64,000 nt of DNA, from NCBI RefSeq assembly GCF_002157895.1, contig NZ_CP021377.1, positions 3,100,001-3,164,000 of the forward strand, in the 5' to 3' direction. A model generated the notes under the pieces. That model worked only from the letters and a program-made list of their open reading frames with translations. It searched no databases and was not told where the DNA came from. The position numbers and the translations under genes were made by a program. Source of the DNA: Oceanisphaera profunda. Its GTDB lineage: Bacteria; Pseudomonadota; Gammaproteobacteria; Enterobacterales; Aeromonadaceae. Below, one piece after another: positions 7,300-18,800 of the stretch (positions are counted from its first letter, which is position 1; each line of letters begins with the position of its first letter).

Positions 7300-8274
7300 A
7301 TGTATTACGGCATTGATATAGGTGGCAGTAAAGTGGCCTGGGCGGTATTTGATGAGCAAGGCCAAGAGCTAGCGCGTCAGGTATGCCCTACACCACACAG
7401 CTATACGAGCCTGCGACAACTTATCCATGCGTGGGTAAAGGAGGCCGATGGTAGTTGGCATACTAAAGGCCGGTTGGGCATCGGATTCCCTGGCGTTCGT
7501 GAATCAAGCGGGCGGGTGTTAGCGGCCAATGTACCCAGTATTCACGGTCAGTATTTGACCGCGGACTTAGCGCAAGACCTAGACAGATGCGTGGTGGCAG
7601 ACAATGACGCCAATTGCTTCTTACTCTCTGAGTCAGTGGGCGGAGCCGCAGCTGATGCCAAATTGGCCTTGGCACTCACCTTAGGTACAGGCGTGGGCGG
7701 TGCCGTGATCCACCAAGGTAAATTGGTGAATAGCGCCCGCGGCAGCAGTGGTGAGTTTGGTCATGGGGGAATTCAAGCCAGCTTATTGGCGCGTTACCCC
7801 AACTTGCCACTCTTTACTTGCGGCTGTGGCCAAGTCGGCTGCTTAGAAACTTATGTGTCCGGTACGGGTTTGGCCAATTTATATCAGCATTTGGTCAACA
7901 GTGCAGGTCAAGCGACAAGCCCCAGCACACCTGTTGCCACCAAAGCTGTTGCCACCAAACCTGTCTCCGTAAAGCTTGCCGGCCCCGCTATTATCCGTGC
8001 TTGGCAGCAAGGTGAAGCGCTGGCCGCCGAGTGTGTAGACATGTATGTGGATATTTTGGCGTCGGCACTGGCGAACTTAATGACACAACTGGATCCAGAT
8101 ATAGTGGTGTTGGGTGGCGGCTTAAGCGAGCAGGCTTGGTTATATGAGCAACTCAATGCCCGTATACCCAAGTATTTGATGCGACAGATGAGTGCGGCAC
8201 CGGTAGTAGCGGCGCATTTTGGTGGCAGCGGCGGGGTACGAGGTGCTGCATTATTGGCCAAGTGCGGTGCTTGA
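7300..8274 (+). CDS. ROK family sugar kinase (NagK-like)
   Basis: ATP-dependent hexose kinase of the ROK family, most like N-acetylglucosamine kinase. 324 residues with the phosphate loop DIGGSKVAWAVFDEQG, the substrate segment ADNDANCFLLSE, the family box GTGVGGAVI, GEFGHGGI and the zinc motif CGCGQVGCLETYVSGTGL. Ends with the second ATP-binding motif VVLGGGLSE. A low-complexity insertion of about 25 residues (near 205-230; PVATKAVATKPVSVK) makes it longer than the usual 300-305. No phosphotransferase or aminosugar genes are adjacent, so the natural sugar cannot be fixed from context; fructokinase/mannokinase activity is an alternative. Confidence 0.88.
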   Translation: MYYGIDIGGSKVAWAVFDEQGQELARQVCPTPHSYTSLRQLIHAWVKEADGSWHTKGRLGIGFPGVRESSGRVLAANVPSIHGQYLTADLAQDLDRCVVADNDANCFLLSESVGGAAADAKLALALTLGTGVGGAVIHQGKLVNSARGSSGEFGHGGIQASLLARYPNLPLFTCGCGQVGCLETYVSGTGLANLYQHLVNSAGQATSPSTPVATKAVATKPVSVKLAGPAIIRAWQQGEALAAECVDMYVDILASALANLMTQLDPDIVVLGGGLSEQAWLYEQLNARIPKYLMRQMSAAPVVAAHFGGSGGVRGAALLAKCGA

Positions 8275-8337
8275 CCATTTAGCTGGCCGCCATATTTTGT
8301 TAGCATGCCTTTTTTAGCCCAACAATTAGGGAATGTC

Positions 8338-8949
8338 ATGTCGTCATATGAGACAGTAGAACAAAAAGCCAGCTACGGCGTGGGTCGTCAAATCGGTGAT
8401 CAATTAACCCAGCAATCTTTCGATGGCTTGGAAGTATCAGCCGTACAACAAGGCTTGGCCGATGCCATTGCCGGTGTTGATTTCGCCGTGTCTCGCGAAG
8501 ACATTAACAGCGCGTTTCAGGTGATCACTCAGCGTATGCAAGAAAAGCAAAGCGCCGAGTCATCTAAAGCCAAAGAAGCCGAAGCTGAGTTTTTGGCCGC
8601 TAACGGTGCCCGTGCAGAAGTCAGCCAAACTGAGTCTGGTCTGCAGTACGAAGTATTGACTAAGGGCGAGGGTGCCATCCCTGCTGCTACCGATACCGTA
8701 CGTGTACATTACCACGGTACTTTCATCGACGGTTCTGTGTTCGACAGCTCTGTAATGCGCGGTGAGCCTGCTGAGTTCCCAGTAACTGGCGTAATCAAGG
8801 GTTGGGTTGAAGCCCTGCAATTGATGCCTGTGGGTTCTAAGTGGAAGCTGTTTGTACCCCATAACCTCGCCTACGGCGAGCAAGGTGCCGGTGCTATTCC
8901 TCCGTGCGCCACCTTGGTGTTTGAAGTTGAGCTGCTAGAAATCGCGTAA
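8338..8949 (+). CDS. fklB: FKBP-type peptidyl-prolyl cis-trans isomerase FklB
   Basis: A 203-residue isomerase: N-terminal helical dimerisation region (about 1-85) and C-terminal FKBP domain (about 95-203; RVHYHGTFIDGSVFDSS, GEPAEFPVTGVIKGW, LMPVGSKWKLFVPHNLAYG). Sequence and length match FklB, a cytosolic FKBP22-like enzyme; no signal peptide is present. The start at 8338 is preferred to 8305 because AGGGA lies at 8328-8332 and the N-terminus then aligns with FklB. The active-site loop reads GAGAIPP, one residue shorter than the usual GAGASIPP. A strong terminator follows. Confidence 0.93.
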   Translation: MSSYETVEQKASYGVGRQIGDQLTQQSFDGLEVSAVQQGLADAIAGVDFAVSREDINSAFQVITQRMQEKQSAESSKAKEAEAEFLAANGARAEVSQTESGLQYEVLTKGEGAIPAATDTVRVHYHGTFIDGSVFDSSVMRGEPAEFPVTGVIKGWVEALQLMPVGSKWKLFVPHNLAYGEQGAGAIPPCATLVFEVELLEIA

Positions 8950-8955
8950 TTTATT

Positions 8956-8981
8956 AAAAACCGGCAATCGCCGGTTTTTTT
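8956..8981 (+). terminator. Rho-independent terminator after fklB
   Basis: CCGGC (8961-8965) pairs with GCCGG (8970-8974), extended by A/T pairs, followed by seven T. Confidence 0.92.
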
Positions 8982-9052
8982 ATGCCCGCAATTCGTATTA
9001 AAGCCTTGGCAGATCTGGCAAACTTTGGGTTATCAGTGATCAAGTATTTTGA

Positions 9053-9880
<828 letters not shown>

Positions 9881-9895
9881 GCTGAGCTAATGATA

Positions 9896-9941
9896 AAAAG
9901 GCCTAAATGTGATATTTTAATGTACTTTAGGTCTTTTTTTT
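9896..9941 (+). terminator. Terminator after dapB
   Basis: GCCTAAA (9901-9907) pairs with TTTAGGT (9926-9932), followed by a run of eight T. Confidence 0.75.
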
Positions 9942-10271
9942 ATTTATTAAATTGTTGATTTATATAATTAATATGTTGTTTATTTTGTTTTATATACCGA
10001 ATGCCAGTTAATTCTCTCCAAGTGTATTTTTATTGATGTTATCTATCCTGCCTTAGTGTTTTCTCCCTCTTTTATCGATTTTATTGCGCTTTTTGTGACC
10101 TAAAACCCAGTAGAAAGGTTTTTTTAGAAAATAGTTTGTCGAAAATGACGCTTTTATATAAGGTAATTAGAATTTGCCCAGTATTAGCCGAAATGTGATC
10201 ACTACTTATTAGGATTCATTTCGTGACGACCAGGTAAGTTGTTGATTTTTAATCTTAACTTGGAGGTTGTC
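9942..10271 (+). promoter_or_regulatory. A+T-rich leader region of carAB
   Basis: About 330 bases, markedly A+T-rich, with no gene. A plausible sigma-70 promoter is TTGTCG near 10136 followed by TATAAG near 10157. I could not find a clean ArgR or PurR box by eye, although enteric carAB is controlled by both arginine and pyrimidines. Confidence 0.4.
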
Positions 10272-11408
10272 TTGACACATACAGCGTTGCTCGTACTCGA
10301 AGACGGAGCCGTCTTTTATGGTACAGCCATAGGTGCCGACGGTTGTTCTGTTGGTGAAGTGGTATTTAATACCTCTATGACGGGATATCAAGAAATACTC
10401 ACAGACCCGTCTTATTCTCGCCAAATCGTTACCCTTACTTATCCTCATATCGGCAATACCGGTACCAATACTGAAGACGAAGAATCTGAACGCGTGCATG
10501 CTCAAGGTTTGATTATTCGTGACCTCCCGCTTATTACTTCTAACTTTCGCAGCCAAGACTCCCTGTCTGATTACCTTAAAGCCCACAACATAGTGGGTAT
10601 TGCCGATATTGATACCCGTAAGCTCACCCGCATCTTGCGTGAAAAAGGCGCCCAAGCGGGTTGTATTATGGCCGGAACAGATTTAGATGAAGCCAAAGCA
10701 TTAGCAGCAGCTAAGGCATTTCCTGGTCTAAAAGGCATGGATTTAGCCAAAGTGGTGACCACTCAAATTTCTTACCCGTGGCAGCAAGGGAGCTGGCGCT
10801 TAGGCGAGGGCTTTAATGAACCCACTCTGGCTGACTTGCCTTATCACGTGGTGGCCTATGACTATGGCGTGAAGCGCAATATTTTGCGGATGCTGGTGGA
10901 TCGCGGGTGTCGGGTTACTGTCGTGCCAGCCCAAACCTCAGCCGCCGACGTATTAGCGCTGCAGCCTGACGGTATTTTCTTGTCTAATGGCCCTGGCGAC
11001 CCAGAGCCATGCGACTACGCCATTAGCGCCATTAAAACCTTACTCGACAGCAATATCCCGCTGTTTGGTATTTGCTTAGGCCATCAGTTACTGGGCTTGG
11101 CCAGTGGTGCCCAAACCGTGAAAATGAAGTTTGGCCATCACGGGGCTAACCATCCGGTGAAAGACCTCGCACAAAATCGGGTGCTGATCACCAGCCAAAA
11201 CCACGGTTTTGCGGTGGATGAAGCCAGCTTGCCGACAAACGTGCAAGTGACACATCGTTCATTATTTGATGGCACAGTGCAGGGCTTTAAGCGTACCGAC
11301 AAACCGGCGTTCAGCTTTCAAGGACACCCAGAAGCCAGCCCAGGTCCGGGTGAGGCCGCCAGCTTGTTCGACGATTTTATCGATTTGATTAAACAGCACC
11401 GCGCGTAG
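10272..11408 (+). CDS. carA: Carbamoyl phosphate synthase small subunit CarA
   Basis: Glutamine amidotransferase subunit that hydrolyses glutamine and passes ammonia to CarB for carbamoyl phosphate, the shared precursor of arginine and pyrimidines. 378 residues: N-terminal CPSase domain ([34 protein letters not shown]) and C-terminal class I amidotransferase domain with the nucleophile in [14 protein letters not shown] and the His in [13 protein letters not shown]. The likely start is TTG at 10272, since TGGAGG lies at 10261-10266 and the protein then aligns with CarA; a 33-base longer frame exists. carB follows after 14 bases. Confidence 0.96.
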   Translation: MTHTALLVLEDGAVFYGTAIGADGCSVGEVVFNTSMTGYQEILTDPSYSRQIVTLTYPHIGNTGTNTEDEESERVHAQGLIIRDLPLITSNFRSQDSLSDYLKAHNIVGIADIDTRKLTRILREKGAQAGCIMAGTDLDEAKALAAAKAFPGLKGMDLAKVVTTQISYPWQQGSWRLGEGFNEPTLADLPYHVVAYDYGVKRNILRMLVDRGCRVTVVPAQTSAADVLALQPDGIFLSNGPGDPEPCDYAISAIKTLLDSNIPLFGICLGHQLLGLASGAQTVKMKFGHHGANHPVKDLAQNRVLITSQNHGFAVDEASLPTNVQVTHRSLFDGTVQGFKRTDKPAFSFQGHPEASPGPGEAASLFDDFIDLIKQHRA

Positions 11409-11422
11409 GAGTAGGAACAGTC

Positions 11423-14400
11423 ATGGCAAAACGTACAGATATAAAAAGCATCCTGATCTTGGGCGCTGGGCCCATTGTGATCGGACAGGCCTGTGAATTT
11501 GACTACTCCGGGGCTCAGGCGTGTAAAGCGCTGCGTGAAGAGGGTTATCGCGTTATTTTAGTGAACTCTAATCCTGCCACCATAATGACAGACCCAGAGA
11601 TGGCCGACGCTACTTATATTGAGCCGATTCACTGGGAAGTGGTGCGCGAAATTATCAAAAAAGAACGCCCCGATGCGGTGCTGCCGACCATGGGCGGCCA
11701 AACGGCGCTGAACTGCGCGCTGGATCTGGAAAAGAATGGTGTGTTAGCTGAATTTAATGTCGAGATGATAGGCGCCAGCGCCGATGCTATCGATAAAGCC
11801 GAAGATCGTAACCGTTTCGACAAAGCCATGAAGAGCATCGGGCTGGCGTGCCCCCGCGCAGGCATAGCCCGCAACATGGAAGAGGCGTACCAGGTTCAAG
11901 CCGAAGTGGGCTTCCCTTGCATTATCCGTCCTTCGTTCACCATGGGCGGCTCTGGCGGCGGTATTGCGTATAATCGCGAAGAATTTGAAGCCATTTGCAC
12001 GCTCGGCTTAGACTTATCACCGACTAACGAGTTGTTGATTGATGAGTCTTTAATTGGCTGGAAAGAGTACGAGATGGAAGTGGTGCGCGATAAAAACGAC
12101 AACTGCATTATTGTCTGCGCCATCGAAAACTTTGACGCCATGGGCGTGCACACCGGCGACTCCATTACCGTAGCTCCGGCGCAAACCCTGACCGATAAAG
12201 AATATCAAATCATGCGCAGCGCCTCCTTGGCCATTTTGCGCGAGATAGGCGTAGAAACCGGCGGCTCTAACGTACAGTTTGGTATTGAGCCGGACACAGG
12301 GCGCATGGTGGTGATAGAGATGAACCCGCGGGTATCTCGCTCTTCTGCTTTAGCCTCAAAAGCCACCGGCTTTCCGATTGCTAAAATCGCCGCCAAGCTG
12401 GCGGTGGGTTACACGCTGGATGAGCTGCAAAACGACATTACTGGCGGTCGTACGCCTGCCTCGTTTGAGCCAGCCATTGATTACGTGGTCACTAAAATTC
12501 CGCGCTTTAACTTTGAAAAGTTTGCGGGCGCCAACGACCGTTTAACTACCCAGATGAAGTCGGTGGGCGAGGTAATGTCGATTGGCCGTAACTTCCAAGA
12601 ATCCTTACAAAAAGCCCTGCGCAGCCTAGAAACAGGCCAGCACGGTTTAGATCCAATTGTTGAATTGGCTGAAGCCGGCGTGTTTGATGCGGACAGCATG
12701 GCGCGCATTCGCCGCGAGCTAAAAGAGCCAGGCCCAGACCGCATTTGGTATATAGGCGATGCCTTTCGGGCCGGCATGAGCAGGGATGAGATCTTTACTC
12801 TCACCAATGTCGACCCTTGGTTCTTGGTACAAATTGAAGATTTGATCAAGCTAGAAGGGCAGGTGAGTGAGCTGGCTATTACCGATCTCACACCTCAACT
12901 GCTGCGCAGTCTAAAGCGTAAAGGGTTTGCCGATATTCGTTTAGGCAAGCTATTGGGTTTATCTGAAGATGAAGTACGCAAGTTACGCCATCGTTTTGAG
13001 ATTTTCCCGGTCTATAAGCGCGTCGATACTTGCGCCGCTGAGTTCGCGAGCGACACCGCGTATTTATACTCTACTTATGACGAAGAGTGCGAAGCCAAGC
13101 CGTCGAATAAAGACAAGATCATGATCTTGGGTGGTGGTCCTAACCGCATCGGTCAAGGTATCGAGTTTGATTACTGCTGTGTGCATGCGGCCTTGGCGCT
13201 ACGTGAAGACGGTTATGAAACCATTATGGTGAACTGTAATCCAGAAACCGTTTCCACCGATTACGACACTTCAGACCGCCTCTACTTTGAGCCGGTGACG
13301 CTAGAAGATGTGCTGGAAATTGTGCGCATTGAACAGCCCAAAGGCGTGATTGTGCAATACGGTGGTCAAACGCCGCTCAAATTAGCCCGCGCGCTAGAAG
13401 CTGCCGGTGTGCCCATTATTGGTACTAGCCCAGATGCCATTGATCGCGCCGAAGACCGTGAGCGTTTTCAGCAAGCGGTAGAGCGCTTAGGCCTAAAGCA
13501 GCCAGAAAACGGCACCGTCACCGCCATGGAGCAAGCAGTAGTGGTGGCCGAGCGCATTGGTTATCCGCTGGTGGTGCGTCCGTCCTATGTGTTGGGTGGG
13601 CGCGCCATGGAGATAGTTTACGACGAGCAAGACTTGCGTCGCTACTTTAAAGAAGCGGTGACTGTGTCTAACGAATCACCGGTATTGCTGGACCGCTTCT
13701 TGGATGACGCCATTGAAGTAGACGTGGATGCCATCTGTGATGGCAAAGACGTGGTTATCGGCGGCATTATGGAGCACATAGAGCAAGCGGGGGTGCACTC
13801 CGGTGACTCGGGTTGCTCACTGCCGGCTTATACCTTAAGCCAAGCGGTGCAAGATGAGATGCGCGAGCAAACGCGCAAATTGGCGCTTGAGCTTGGTGTG
13901 ATTGGCTTGATGAATATTCAATTTGCCGTAAAAGGCAGCGATATTTACCTGATTGAAGTGAACCCGCGTGCGGCGCGTACCGTGCCGTTTGTGTCTAAAG
14001 CCACCGGCGTGCCGTTAGCCAAAGTGGCCGCGCGGGTGATGGCGGGTAAAACACTGGCCGAGCTGGGAGCGACCGTCGAGGTGATACCGCCATATTTCTC
14101 CGTTAAAGAAGTGGTGTTGCCCTTCAACAAGTTCGCGGGGGTGGATCCGCTACTCGGCCCTGAAATGCGCTCTACCGGTGAAGTGATGGGCGTAGGTGAA
14201 ACCTTTGCCGAAGCCTTTGGTAAAGCGCACTTAGGTGCGGGTAAGGCGGTGCCTACTAACGGCCGTGCGTTATTATCGGTGCGTGACAGCGATAAAAAAC
14301 GCGTGGTTGAGCTGGCGAAAGCCTTGCTGGCCGCCGGTTTTGAGCTGGATGCCACCCACGGCACGGCGGTAGTGTTGGGTGAAGCCAATATTAATCCGCG

Positions 14401-14668
14401 CTTGGTCAACAAGGTGCATGAAGGTCGACCGCATATCTTGGATCGCATCAAGAATAATGAGTACACCTATATAGTGAACACGGTAGAAGGCCGTCAGGCC
14501 ATCGAAGACTCCCGCCAATTGCGCCGTGGCGCGCTGGCACAAAAGCTGGCTTATAGCACCACGCTCAATGGTGGTATTGCCACCTGCATGGCCATGGCCT
14601 TTGATGCCACTGCGTCTGTGGTCTCGGTGCAAGAAATGCATGCGCGCATTGCGGCTCAGAGTAAGTAA
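11423..14668 (+). CDS. carB: Carbamoyl phosphate synthase large subunit CarB
   Basis: Ammonia-channelling synthetase that makes carbamoyl phosphate from bicarbonate, ammonia and two ATP. 1081 residues with the expected two homologous ATP-grasp halves (first [19 protein letters not shown]; second [20 protein letters not shown]) and a C-terminal MGS-like allosteric domain (about 940-1081). ATP-grasp motifs [10 protein letters not shown] and [18 protein letters not shown] are intact. Forms the heterodimer with CarA directly upstream; AGGAGTAGG precedes the ATG. Confidence 0.98.
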   Translation: MAKRTDIKSILILGAGPIVIGQACEFDYSGAQACKALREEGYRVILVNSNPATIMTDPEMADATYIEPIHWEVVREIIKKERPDAVLPTMGGQTALNCALDLEKNGVLAEFNVEMIGASADAIDKAEDRNRFDKAMKSIGLACPRAGIARNMEEAYQVQAEVGFPCIIRPSFTMGGSGGGIAYNREEFEAICTLGLDLSPTNELLIDESLIGWKEYEMEVVRDKNDNCIIVCAIENFDAMGVHTGDSITVAPAQTLTDKEYQIMRSASLAILREIGVETGGSNVQFGIEPDTGRMVVIEMNPRVSRSSALASKATGFPIAKIAAKLAVGYTLDELQNDITGGRTPASFEPAIDYVVTKIPRFNFEKFAGANDRLTTQMKSVGEVMSIGRNFQESLQKALRSLETGQHGLDPIVELAEAGVFDADSMARIRRELKEPGPDRIWYIGDAFRAGMSRDEIFTLTNVDPWFLVQIEDLIKLEGQVSELAITDLTPQLLRSLKRKGFADIRLGKLLGLSEDEVRKLRHRFEIFPVYKRVDTCAAEFASDTAYLYSTYDEECEAKPSNKDKIMILGGGPNRIGQGIEFDYCCVHAALALREDGYETIMVNCNPETVSTDYDTSDRLYFEPVTLEDVLEIVRIEQPKGVIVQYGGQTPLKLARALEAAGVPIIGTSPDAIDRAEDRERFQQAVERLGLKQPENGTVTAMEQAVVVAERIGYPLVVRPSYVLGGRAMEIVYDEQDLRRYFKEAVTVSNESPVLLDRFLDDAIEVDVDAICDGKDVVIGGIMEHIEQAGVHSGDSGCSLPAYTLSQAVQDEMREQTRKLALELGVIGLMNIQFAVKGSDIYLIEVNPRAARTVPFVSKATGVPLAKVAARVMAGKTLAELGATVEVIPPYFSVKEVVLPFNKFAGVDPLLGPEMRSTGEVMGVGETFAEAFGKAHLGAGKAVPTNGRALLSVRDSDKKRVVELAKALLAAGFELDATHGTAVVLGEANINPRLVNKVHEGRPHILDRIKNNEYTYIVNTVEGRQAIEDSRQLRRGALAQKLAYSTTLNGGIATCMAMAFDATASVVSVQEMHARIAAQSK

Positions 14669-14731
14669 CACAAGTTATGTGAGCCGTCAGTGAACACAGT
14701 GCGGCGGCTAAGCCATTAGCTCATAAGATGA

Positions 14732-14755
14732 AGGTGCCTTTAAGGCACCTTTTTG
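14732..14755 (+). terminator. Rho-independent terminator after carB
   Basis: AGGTGCCTT pairs with AAGGCACCT (14732-14750), followed by TTTTT. Confidence 0.88.
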
Positions 14756-14990
14756 CTTATCTAAGTGCTTGTCTAATCCTGTGCGTTTAGCATTTTATGT
14801 AAAAATACCCAGCAATACGGGCCGAGCGAAGCGCTCTGCCTAACTAAAGGGGGCGACGACAGTAGGCAAAGGTGTTTGTTGTCTTGGTATTTTGTAGCTA
14901 ATTAACCCTTAAAAATTAAATGCTTAGCGATATTTAAGTGGCAAAGTATGCCGCTGATTTAAAAGCAATTACATATAATGGCAATAAAGT

Positions 14991-15167
14991 TTGACGCCAC
15001 CCCCCGACTCCCGTAGAGTGCACTCCAGCAAAAGATTCAAGTTAGCGCGGCCGTTGTACATTGTTCGTACCTTTTTTGGCACTACAGTCACCAAGCTTCC
15101 CTTATTTGATATTTGTTGCATTTTCCGAGCATACGCTCGTCACACTAAAATAAAGGTAAGATTTATT
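14991..15167 (+). promoter_or_regulatory. Promoter and long 5' leader of the cold-shock gene
   Basis: TTGACG at 14991-14996 and TAGAGT at 15014-15019 are 17 bases apart, a good sigma-70 promoter. The predicted leader of about 140 bases before the ATG is the size seen in cspA-type mRNAs, whose leader folds differently in the cold. The upstream stretch 14756-14990 holds no gene that I can see. Confidence 0.6.
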
Positions 15168-15371
15168 ATGGCTACTGGTACCGTAAAATGGTTCAACGAA
15201 GCAAAAGGTTTTGGTTTCATCACTCCTGCTGATGGCAGCAAAGATTTGTTCGCACATTTCTCTGAAATCACTGGTAGTGGCTTCAAAACTTTGGCCGAAG
15301 GCCAGCAGGTATCTTACACCGCTACTGAAGGTGCTAAAGGTCCTCAAGCTTCACAAATCGAAGCTATCTAA
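15168..15371 (+). CDS. CspA-family cold-shock protein
   Basis: A 67-residue single cold-shock domain, the normal length. RNP1 is KGFGFITP and RNP2 is DLFAHFSEI, the nucleic-acid-binding motifs; ends in QASQIEAI. It binds single-stranded RNA/DNA and acts as an RNA chaperone. The ATG at 15168 follows AAAGGTAAG; a longer open frame to 14991 is just leader sequence. A strong terminator follows immediately. Which csp paralogue it equals cannot be told from sequence alone. Confidence 0.96.
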   Translation: MATGTVKWFNEAKGFGFITPADGSKDLFAHFSEITGSGFKTLAEGQQVSYTATEGAKGPQASQIEAI

Positions 15372-15395
15372 TTACCCTCGGGTAAGACAGATACT

Positions 15396-15422
15396 AAAAA
15401 AACCCGCTTCGGCGGGTTTTTT
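15396..15422 (+). terminator. Rho-independent terminator of the cold-shock gene
   Basis: AACCCGC (15401-15407), loop TTCG, GCGGGTT (15412-15418), then a T-run; A-run on the other side. Confidence 0.95.
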
Positions 15423-15477
15423 GTTGTCTAGTGAAAAGCAGGGCGAGCTCTCTGATTATTTTGGGGCTTTCTGTACT

Positions 15478-15821
15478 GTAGGGTCGAATTTATTCGACCG
15501 TTCTAGCGATGCTAATACCATTCTGTAAAATTAACTTATCAAAGCCTTCTCGCCACGGAACTCACGGAAGAACACGGAAAAATAGTGATCAAATCTGACA
15601 AAGCCAAAACTAAGATAAGGCGTTAATAGGTAAGAGCTACCCCTCCATCATTACAGTAGAAGAGTTTTTACAATAAATACGGTCTTGATCCTTGTCACTT
15701 GTCGATCTTATCCCATCTTAATTGTTCCGTGGGTTTCGCGTTCTTCCGTTGCAAGAGTGGCTCTGCCTCTGATCATTGTTTTACAGAATGGTATAACTCG
15801 GTCGAATAAATTCGACCCTAC
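15478..15821. repeat. MITE-like element nested inside a palindromic repeat
   Basis: A 22-base arm (15478-15499, core GGTCGAATTTATTCGACC) is exactly inverted at 15800-15821. Between them lies an element with perfect 16-base terminal inverted repeats, ATACCATTCTGTAAAA at 15515-15530 and its complement at 15779-15794. Inside are subterminal inverted ACGGAA-rich arms (near 15552-15580 and 15723-15757). No open reading frame of note. Related copies lie at 32989-33284 and, more diverged, at 30760-30914, so this is a non-autonomous dispersed element. Confidence 0.75.
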
Positions 15822-15891
15822 AAAAGATAAAAAAGCCGCCTAGCTGATTTCCATCTGCAAGGCGGCTTTTTCGTTAGCTGGATGCCTGGCG

Positions 15892-16317
15892 CTAGGCGCT
15901 CGGCGCTTGATTTTCCATCCAAGACTCTAAGATCAATTGTGCCGACACTGCATCTACCGCATCTTTACCTAATGCCTTATAGCCACCGGCATCAAATAAG
16001 CGAGCGCGGGCATCGGTCGTAGTCAGGCGTTCATCTTGCAGCTCTACGGCTAAGCCAAAGCGGCCATGTAAGCGGTTGGCAAACTTGCGCGCACGGCGGC
16101 TAATGTCTTGCTCGGTGCCATCCATATTTAGCGGTAAGCCCACAATCAACAGTGCTGGTTGCCACTCTTTGAGTATGGCTTCGATTTGTACCCAGTTAGG
16201 CACGCCGTCATTGGCTTTTAAGGCCAACAACGGACGAGCCGAAGCGGTAATTTCTTGGCCCACGGCCACGCCTATGCTTTTAGTACCGTAATCAAAACCG
16301 AGCAGGGTACGGCTCAT
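15892..16317 (-). CDS. ruvX: Putative pre-16S rRNA nuclease / Holliday junction resolvase RuvX (YqgF)
   Basis: A 141-residue RNase H-fold protein ([17 protein letters not shown] with the catalytic Asp; [46 protein letters not shown] with the last Asp). The family matures the 5' end of 16S rRNA and was first named as a Holliday-junction resolvase. The start at 16317 overlaps the yqgE stop (ATGA), so the ORF extension to 16383 is rejected. Its last codons lie in a GGCGCT-rich repeat, so the C-terminus APSA is repeat-derived. Confidence 0.94.
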   Translation of the reverse strand: MSRTLLGFDYGTKSIGVAVGQEITASARPLLALKANDGVPNWVQIEAILKEWQPALLIVGLPLNMDGTEQDISRRARKFANRLHGRFGLAVELQDERLTTTDARARLFDAGGYKALGKDAVDAVSAQLILESWMENQAPSA

Positions 16318-16871
16318 GCATGACCTACTTGTGAAGATAAATGACGAGGATCGACGCCTAAACGGCCGATGGCTTGGTGCCAACGATTGCTCAAAGGCGT
16401 ATCAAACAGCAAAGCGGTATCGGCGGGCACAGTTAACCAGCTGTTTTCACTGAGTTCTTGCTCTAACTGACCCGGTGTCCAACCCGCATAGCCTAATGCC
16501 ACTAAATAATGCTCAGGCTCCATATCGGTGCCTAAGGTTTCTAATACATCTGGCGAGGTGGTGATCATTAAATTATCGGCCAACATTTGGCTGGAGCTAA
16601 ATCCCGCCATGGGGCTGTGCAATACAAAGCCTCGGTCGGTCGCGACTGGTCCGCCTTGTAATACGGGTTGATCAAGCTCAGAGGGGGTATCTTCAGGTCC
16701 CATTTCCAGCTGATCTAATAACGCATACAAAGGCATATCGATGGGAATATTAATCACCAGCCCCATGGCGCCTTCGTCATTATGTTCACAGACATAGGTG
16801 ACTGAACCGCCAAAGAAGGGATCTTTGAGGTTGGGCATAGCAATAAGAAAATGATGTTGCAAAGAGTCCAT
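16314..16871 (-). CDS. yqgE: YqgE/AlgH family protein (UPF0301)
   Basis: A 185-residue protein with the family opening [20 protein letters not shown], the box GAMGLVIN and [16 protein letters not shown], and the C-terminal [17 protein letters not shown]. Close to E. coli YqgE. Biochemical function unknown; gene order next to ruvX is conserved in gammaproteobacteria. Part of the rsmE-gshB-yqgE-ruvX operon, with a 4-base overlap to ruvX and a 63-base gap after gshB. Confidence 0.94.
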   Translation of the reverse strand: MDSLQHHFLIAMPNLKDPFFGGSVTYVCEHNDEGAMGLVINIPIDMPLYALLDQLEMGPEDTPSELDQPVLQGGPVATDRGFVLHSPMAGFSSSQMLADNLMITTSPDVLETLGTDMEPEHYLVALGYAGWTPGQLEQELSENSWLTVPADTALLFDTPLSNRWHQAIGRLGVDPRHLSSQVGHA

Positions 16872-16934
16872 GTCATCTCGTTTTAATTCAGAAATGGCCC
16901 CACCCGTTGCCGAGTGGGGGCTATGGTCTTACCG

Positions 16935-17885
16935 TTAGGATAGACGTTTTTCAATCGCGTCCATCAACATTCCCGAAATATTTACCGGGAACGCCGCTTC
17001 AATCTCGCGTACGCAAGTTGGGCTGGTGACGTTAATTTCAGTTAGCTTATCACCAATAATATCCAGCCCCACAAAGATCAAGCCTTTCGCCTTTAAGGTG
17101 GGGCCTAATGCCTCGGCAATGCGGCGATCACTGTCGCTTAAGGGTTGGGCAACGCCTAAACCGCCGGCGGCTAAGTTGCCGCGGGTTTCGCCACCTTGGG
17201 GAATACGCGCTAAGCAATAAGGCACCACTTCGCCATCCACCACTAATACTCGCTTATCGCCCTGTTTAATGGCGGCAATATAAGCTTGTACCATGCAGTA
17301 ACGGGTGCCGTGCTCAGTCAGGGTTTCAATGATCACGCCTAAGTTAGGGTCATCTTGCTTGACGCGAAAAATCGAGGCGCCGCCCATGCCATCTAACGGC
17401 TTTATGATGATATCGCTGTGCTCTTCATGAAAGGCACGAATATCTAAGGCACTACGAGTCACCAAGGTAGTGGGCGTAAATTCAGAAAACCACGCGGTGT
17501 AGAGCTTTTCGTTCGCATCGCGCAGGCTTTGCGGCTTGTTGACGATCAGCGTGCCTTTTTCTTCGGCGCGCTCTAACAAATAGGTGGCGTAAATGTATTC
17601 GGTATCAAAAGGCGGATCTTTACGCATTAAGATCACGTCCAGATCACTTAACGGCAGCAATTGCGGCTCATCTAAGGTGAACCACTGGTTGGCGTCTTCC
17701 TTTACGGTCAGTTTGGCCATGCGGCCAAACGAGTCGCCGCCGCGCAGGCTAAGATCGCCCATTTCCATGTACCACAGCTCATAGCCACGGCGCTGTGCTT
17801 CTAGCAACATAGCGAAGCTGGTGTCTTTTTTGATGGTGATGGACTGTATCGGGTCCATCACTATTCCCAGTTTTATGGCGGTCAT
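16935..17885 (-). CDS. gshB: Glutathione synthetase GshB
   Basis: ATP-grasp ligase joining gamma-glutamylcysteine and glycine to glutathione in the cytosol. 316 residues: pre-ATP-grasp domain ([40 protein letters not shown]) and ATP-grasp domain ([50 protein letters not shown]). The ATG at 17885 overlaps the rsmE stop by 4 bases (ATGA), which decides the start over the longer frame to 17906. Translationally coupled to rsmE. Confidence 0.97.
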   Translation of the reverse strand: MTAIKLGIVMDPIQSITIKKDTSFAMLLEAQRRGYELWYMEMGDLSLRGGDSFGRMAKLTVKEDANQWFTLDEPQLLPLSDLDVILMRKDPPFDTEYIYATYLLERAEEKGTLIVNKPQSLRDANEKLYTAWFSEFTPTTLVTRSALDIRAFHEEHSDIIIKPLDGMGGASIFRVKQDDPNLGVIIETLTEHGTRYCMVQAYIAAIKQGDKRVLVVDGEVVPYCLARIPQGGETRGNLAAGGLGVAQPLSDSDRRIAEALGPTLKAKGLIFVGLDIIGDKLTEINVTSPTCVREIEAAFPVNISGMLMDAIEKRLS

Positions 17886-18613
17886 GCAAGATCTCCAAAT
17901 CGGCATTGCAAAGCGGTAATGGCGGTTAACGCCGCGGTTTCGGTTCTCAGCACCCGGGGGCCGAGCAAAATATCAATAAAGTCTTGGCTGTTGGCCTGAC
18001 TAATTTCTTCATCAGACAAGCCCCCCTCTGGGCCTATCAATAGGCGTACACCAGCTTGAGGTGCAGGCAGGGTATTCACGCTGAACTCAGCTTTAGGGTG
18101 CAAATTAAGCTTAAGATCGTCAGTTTGTTCGGCGAGCCAGTCATGCAACTGCATGGCGGGGCGTATTTCTGGTACCCGATTACGGCCACACTGCTCACAA
18201 GCGGCAATGGCGATGCTCTGCCATTGCTGAATTTTTTTCTCTAAGCGCTCACCGGTCAACTTAACGCCACAGCGGCTGGAAAATAGCGGTGTTATCACAT
18301 TCACGCCCAGCTCCACTGACTTTTGAATGGTGAATTCCATTTTCTCGCCGCGGCTGATCACCTGCCCTAAATGAAAGGGCAAGGGCGACTCGCAATCATA
18401 AGCGTCAAATTCACCGACCAATACCTGCACCGATTTTTTATCGGCGTGGGTGATTTCGGCGGCGTATTGACCGCCTTGGCCATTAAATAGCACCAGTGCT
18501 TGGCCAACTTGCATGCGCAGTACGCGGCCCACATGATTGGCGGCTTCGTCTGAGAGTGGCAGCGCCAAGCCTGAGCGCAGATCCACGGCTTCATAAATTC
18601 GGGGTATACGCAT
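17882..18613 (-). CDS. rsmE: 16S rRNA m3U1498 methyltransferase RsmE
   Basis: SPOUT-class SAM methyltransferase that makes 3-methyluridine at position 1498 of 16S rRNA. 243 residues: N-terminal PUA-like domain ([27 protein letters not shown]) and the C-terminal knotted domain with [14 protein letters not shown] and [16 protein letters not shown]. First gene of the rsmE-gshB-yqgE-ruvX operon. Confidence 0.96.
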   Translation of the reverse strand: MRIPRIYEAVDLRSGLALPLSDEAANHVGRVLRMQVGQALVLFNGQGGQYAAEITHADKKSVQVLVGEFDAYDCESPLPFHLGQVISRGEKMEFTIQKSVELGVNVITPLFSSRCGVKLTGERLEKKIQQWQSIAIAACEQCGRNRVPEIRPAMQLHDWLAEQTDDLKLNLHPKAEFSVNTLPAPQAGVRLLIGPEGGLSDEEISQANSQDFIDILLGPRVLRTETAALTAITALQCRFGDLA

Positions 18614-18800
18614 AATATTGTACGGTTCTTTTACTAAGAAGGGTGGCGGCTGGGTATTACCTTAACACCCAGCACAAGCGCAGATGAGCTATATTGTACC
18701 GCTAGAAGCCATGGGCTGCTAGGCGTAAAGGGTGCAGCGTAAAGAGTGAAGGGGACAAGCGGGCAGGCCTGTGTTGGTCTCATCCTCTTCACCCATAATG

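Noticed and set aside
13945-14466. 173-codon minus-strand frame inside carB
   Set aside because: Antisense to conserved carB sequence and lacking any motif.
15211-15528. 105-codon frame overlapping the cold-shock gene
   Set aside because: Out-of-frame over the csp gene, runs through its terminator and into a repeat.
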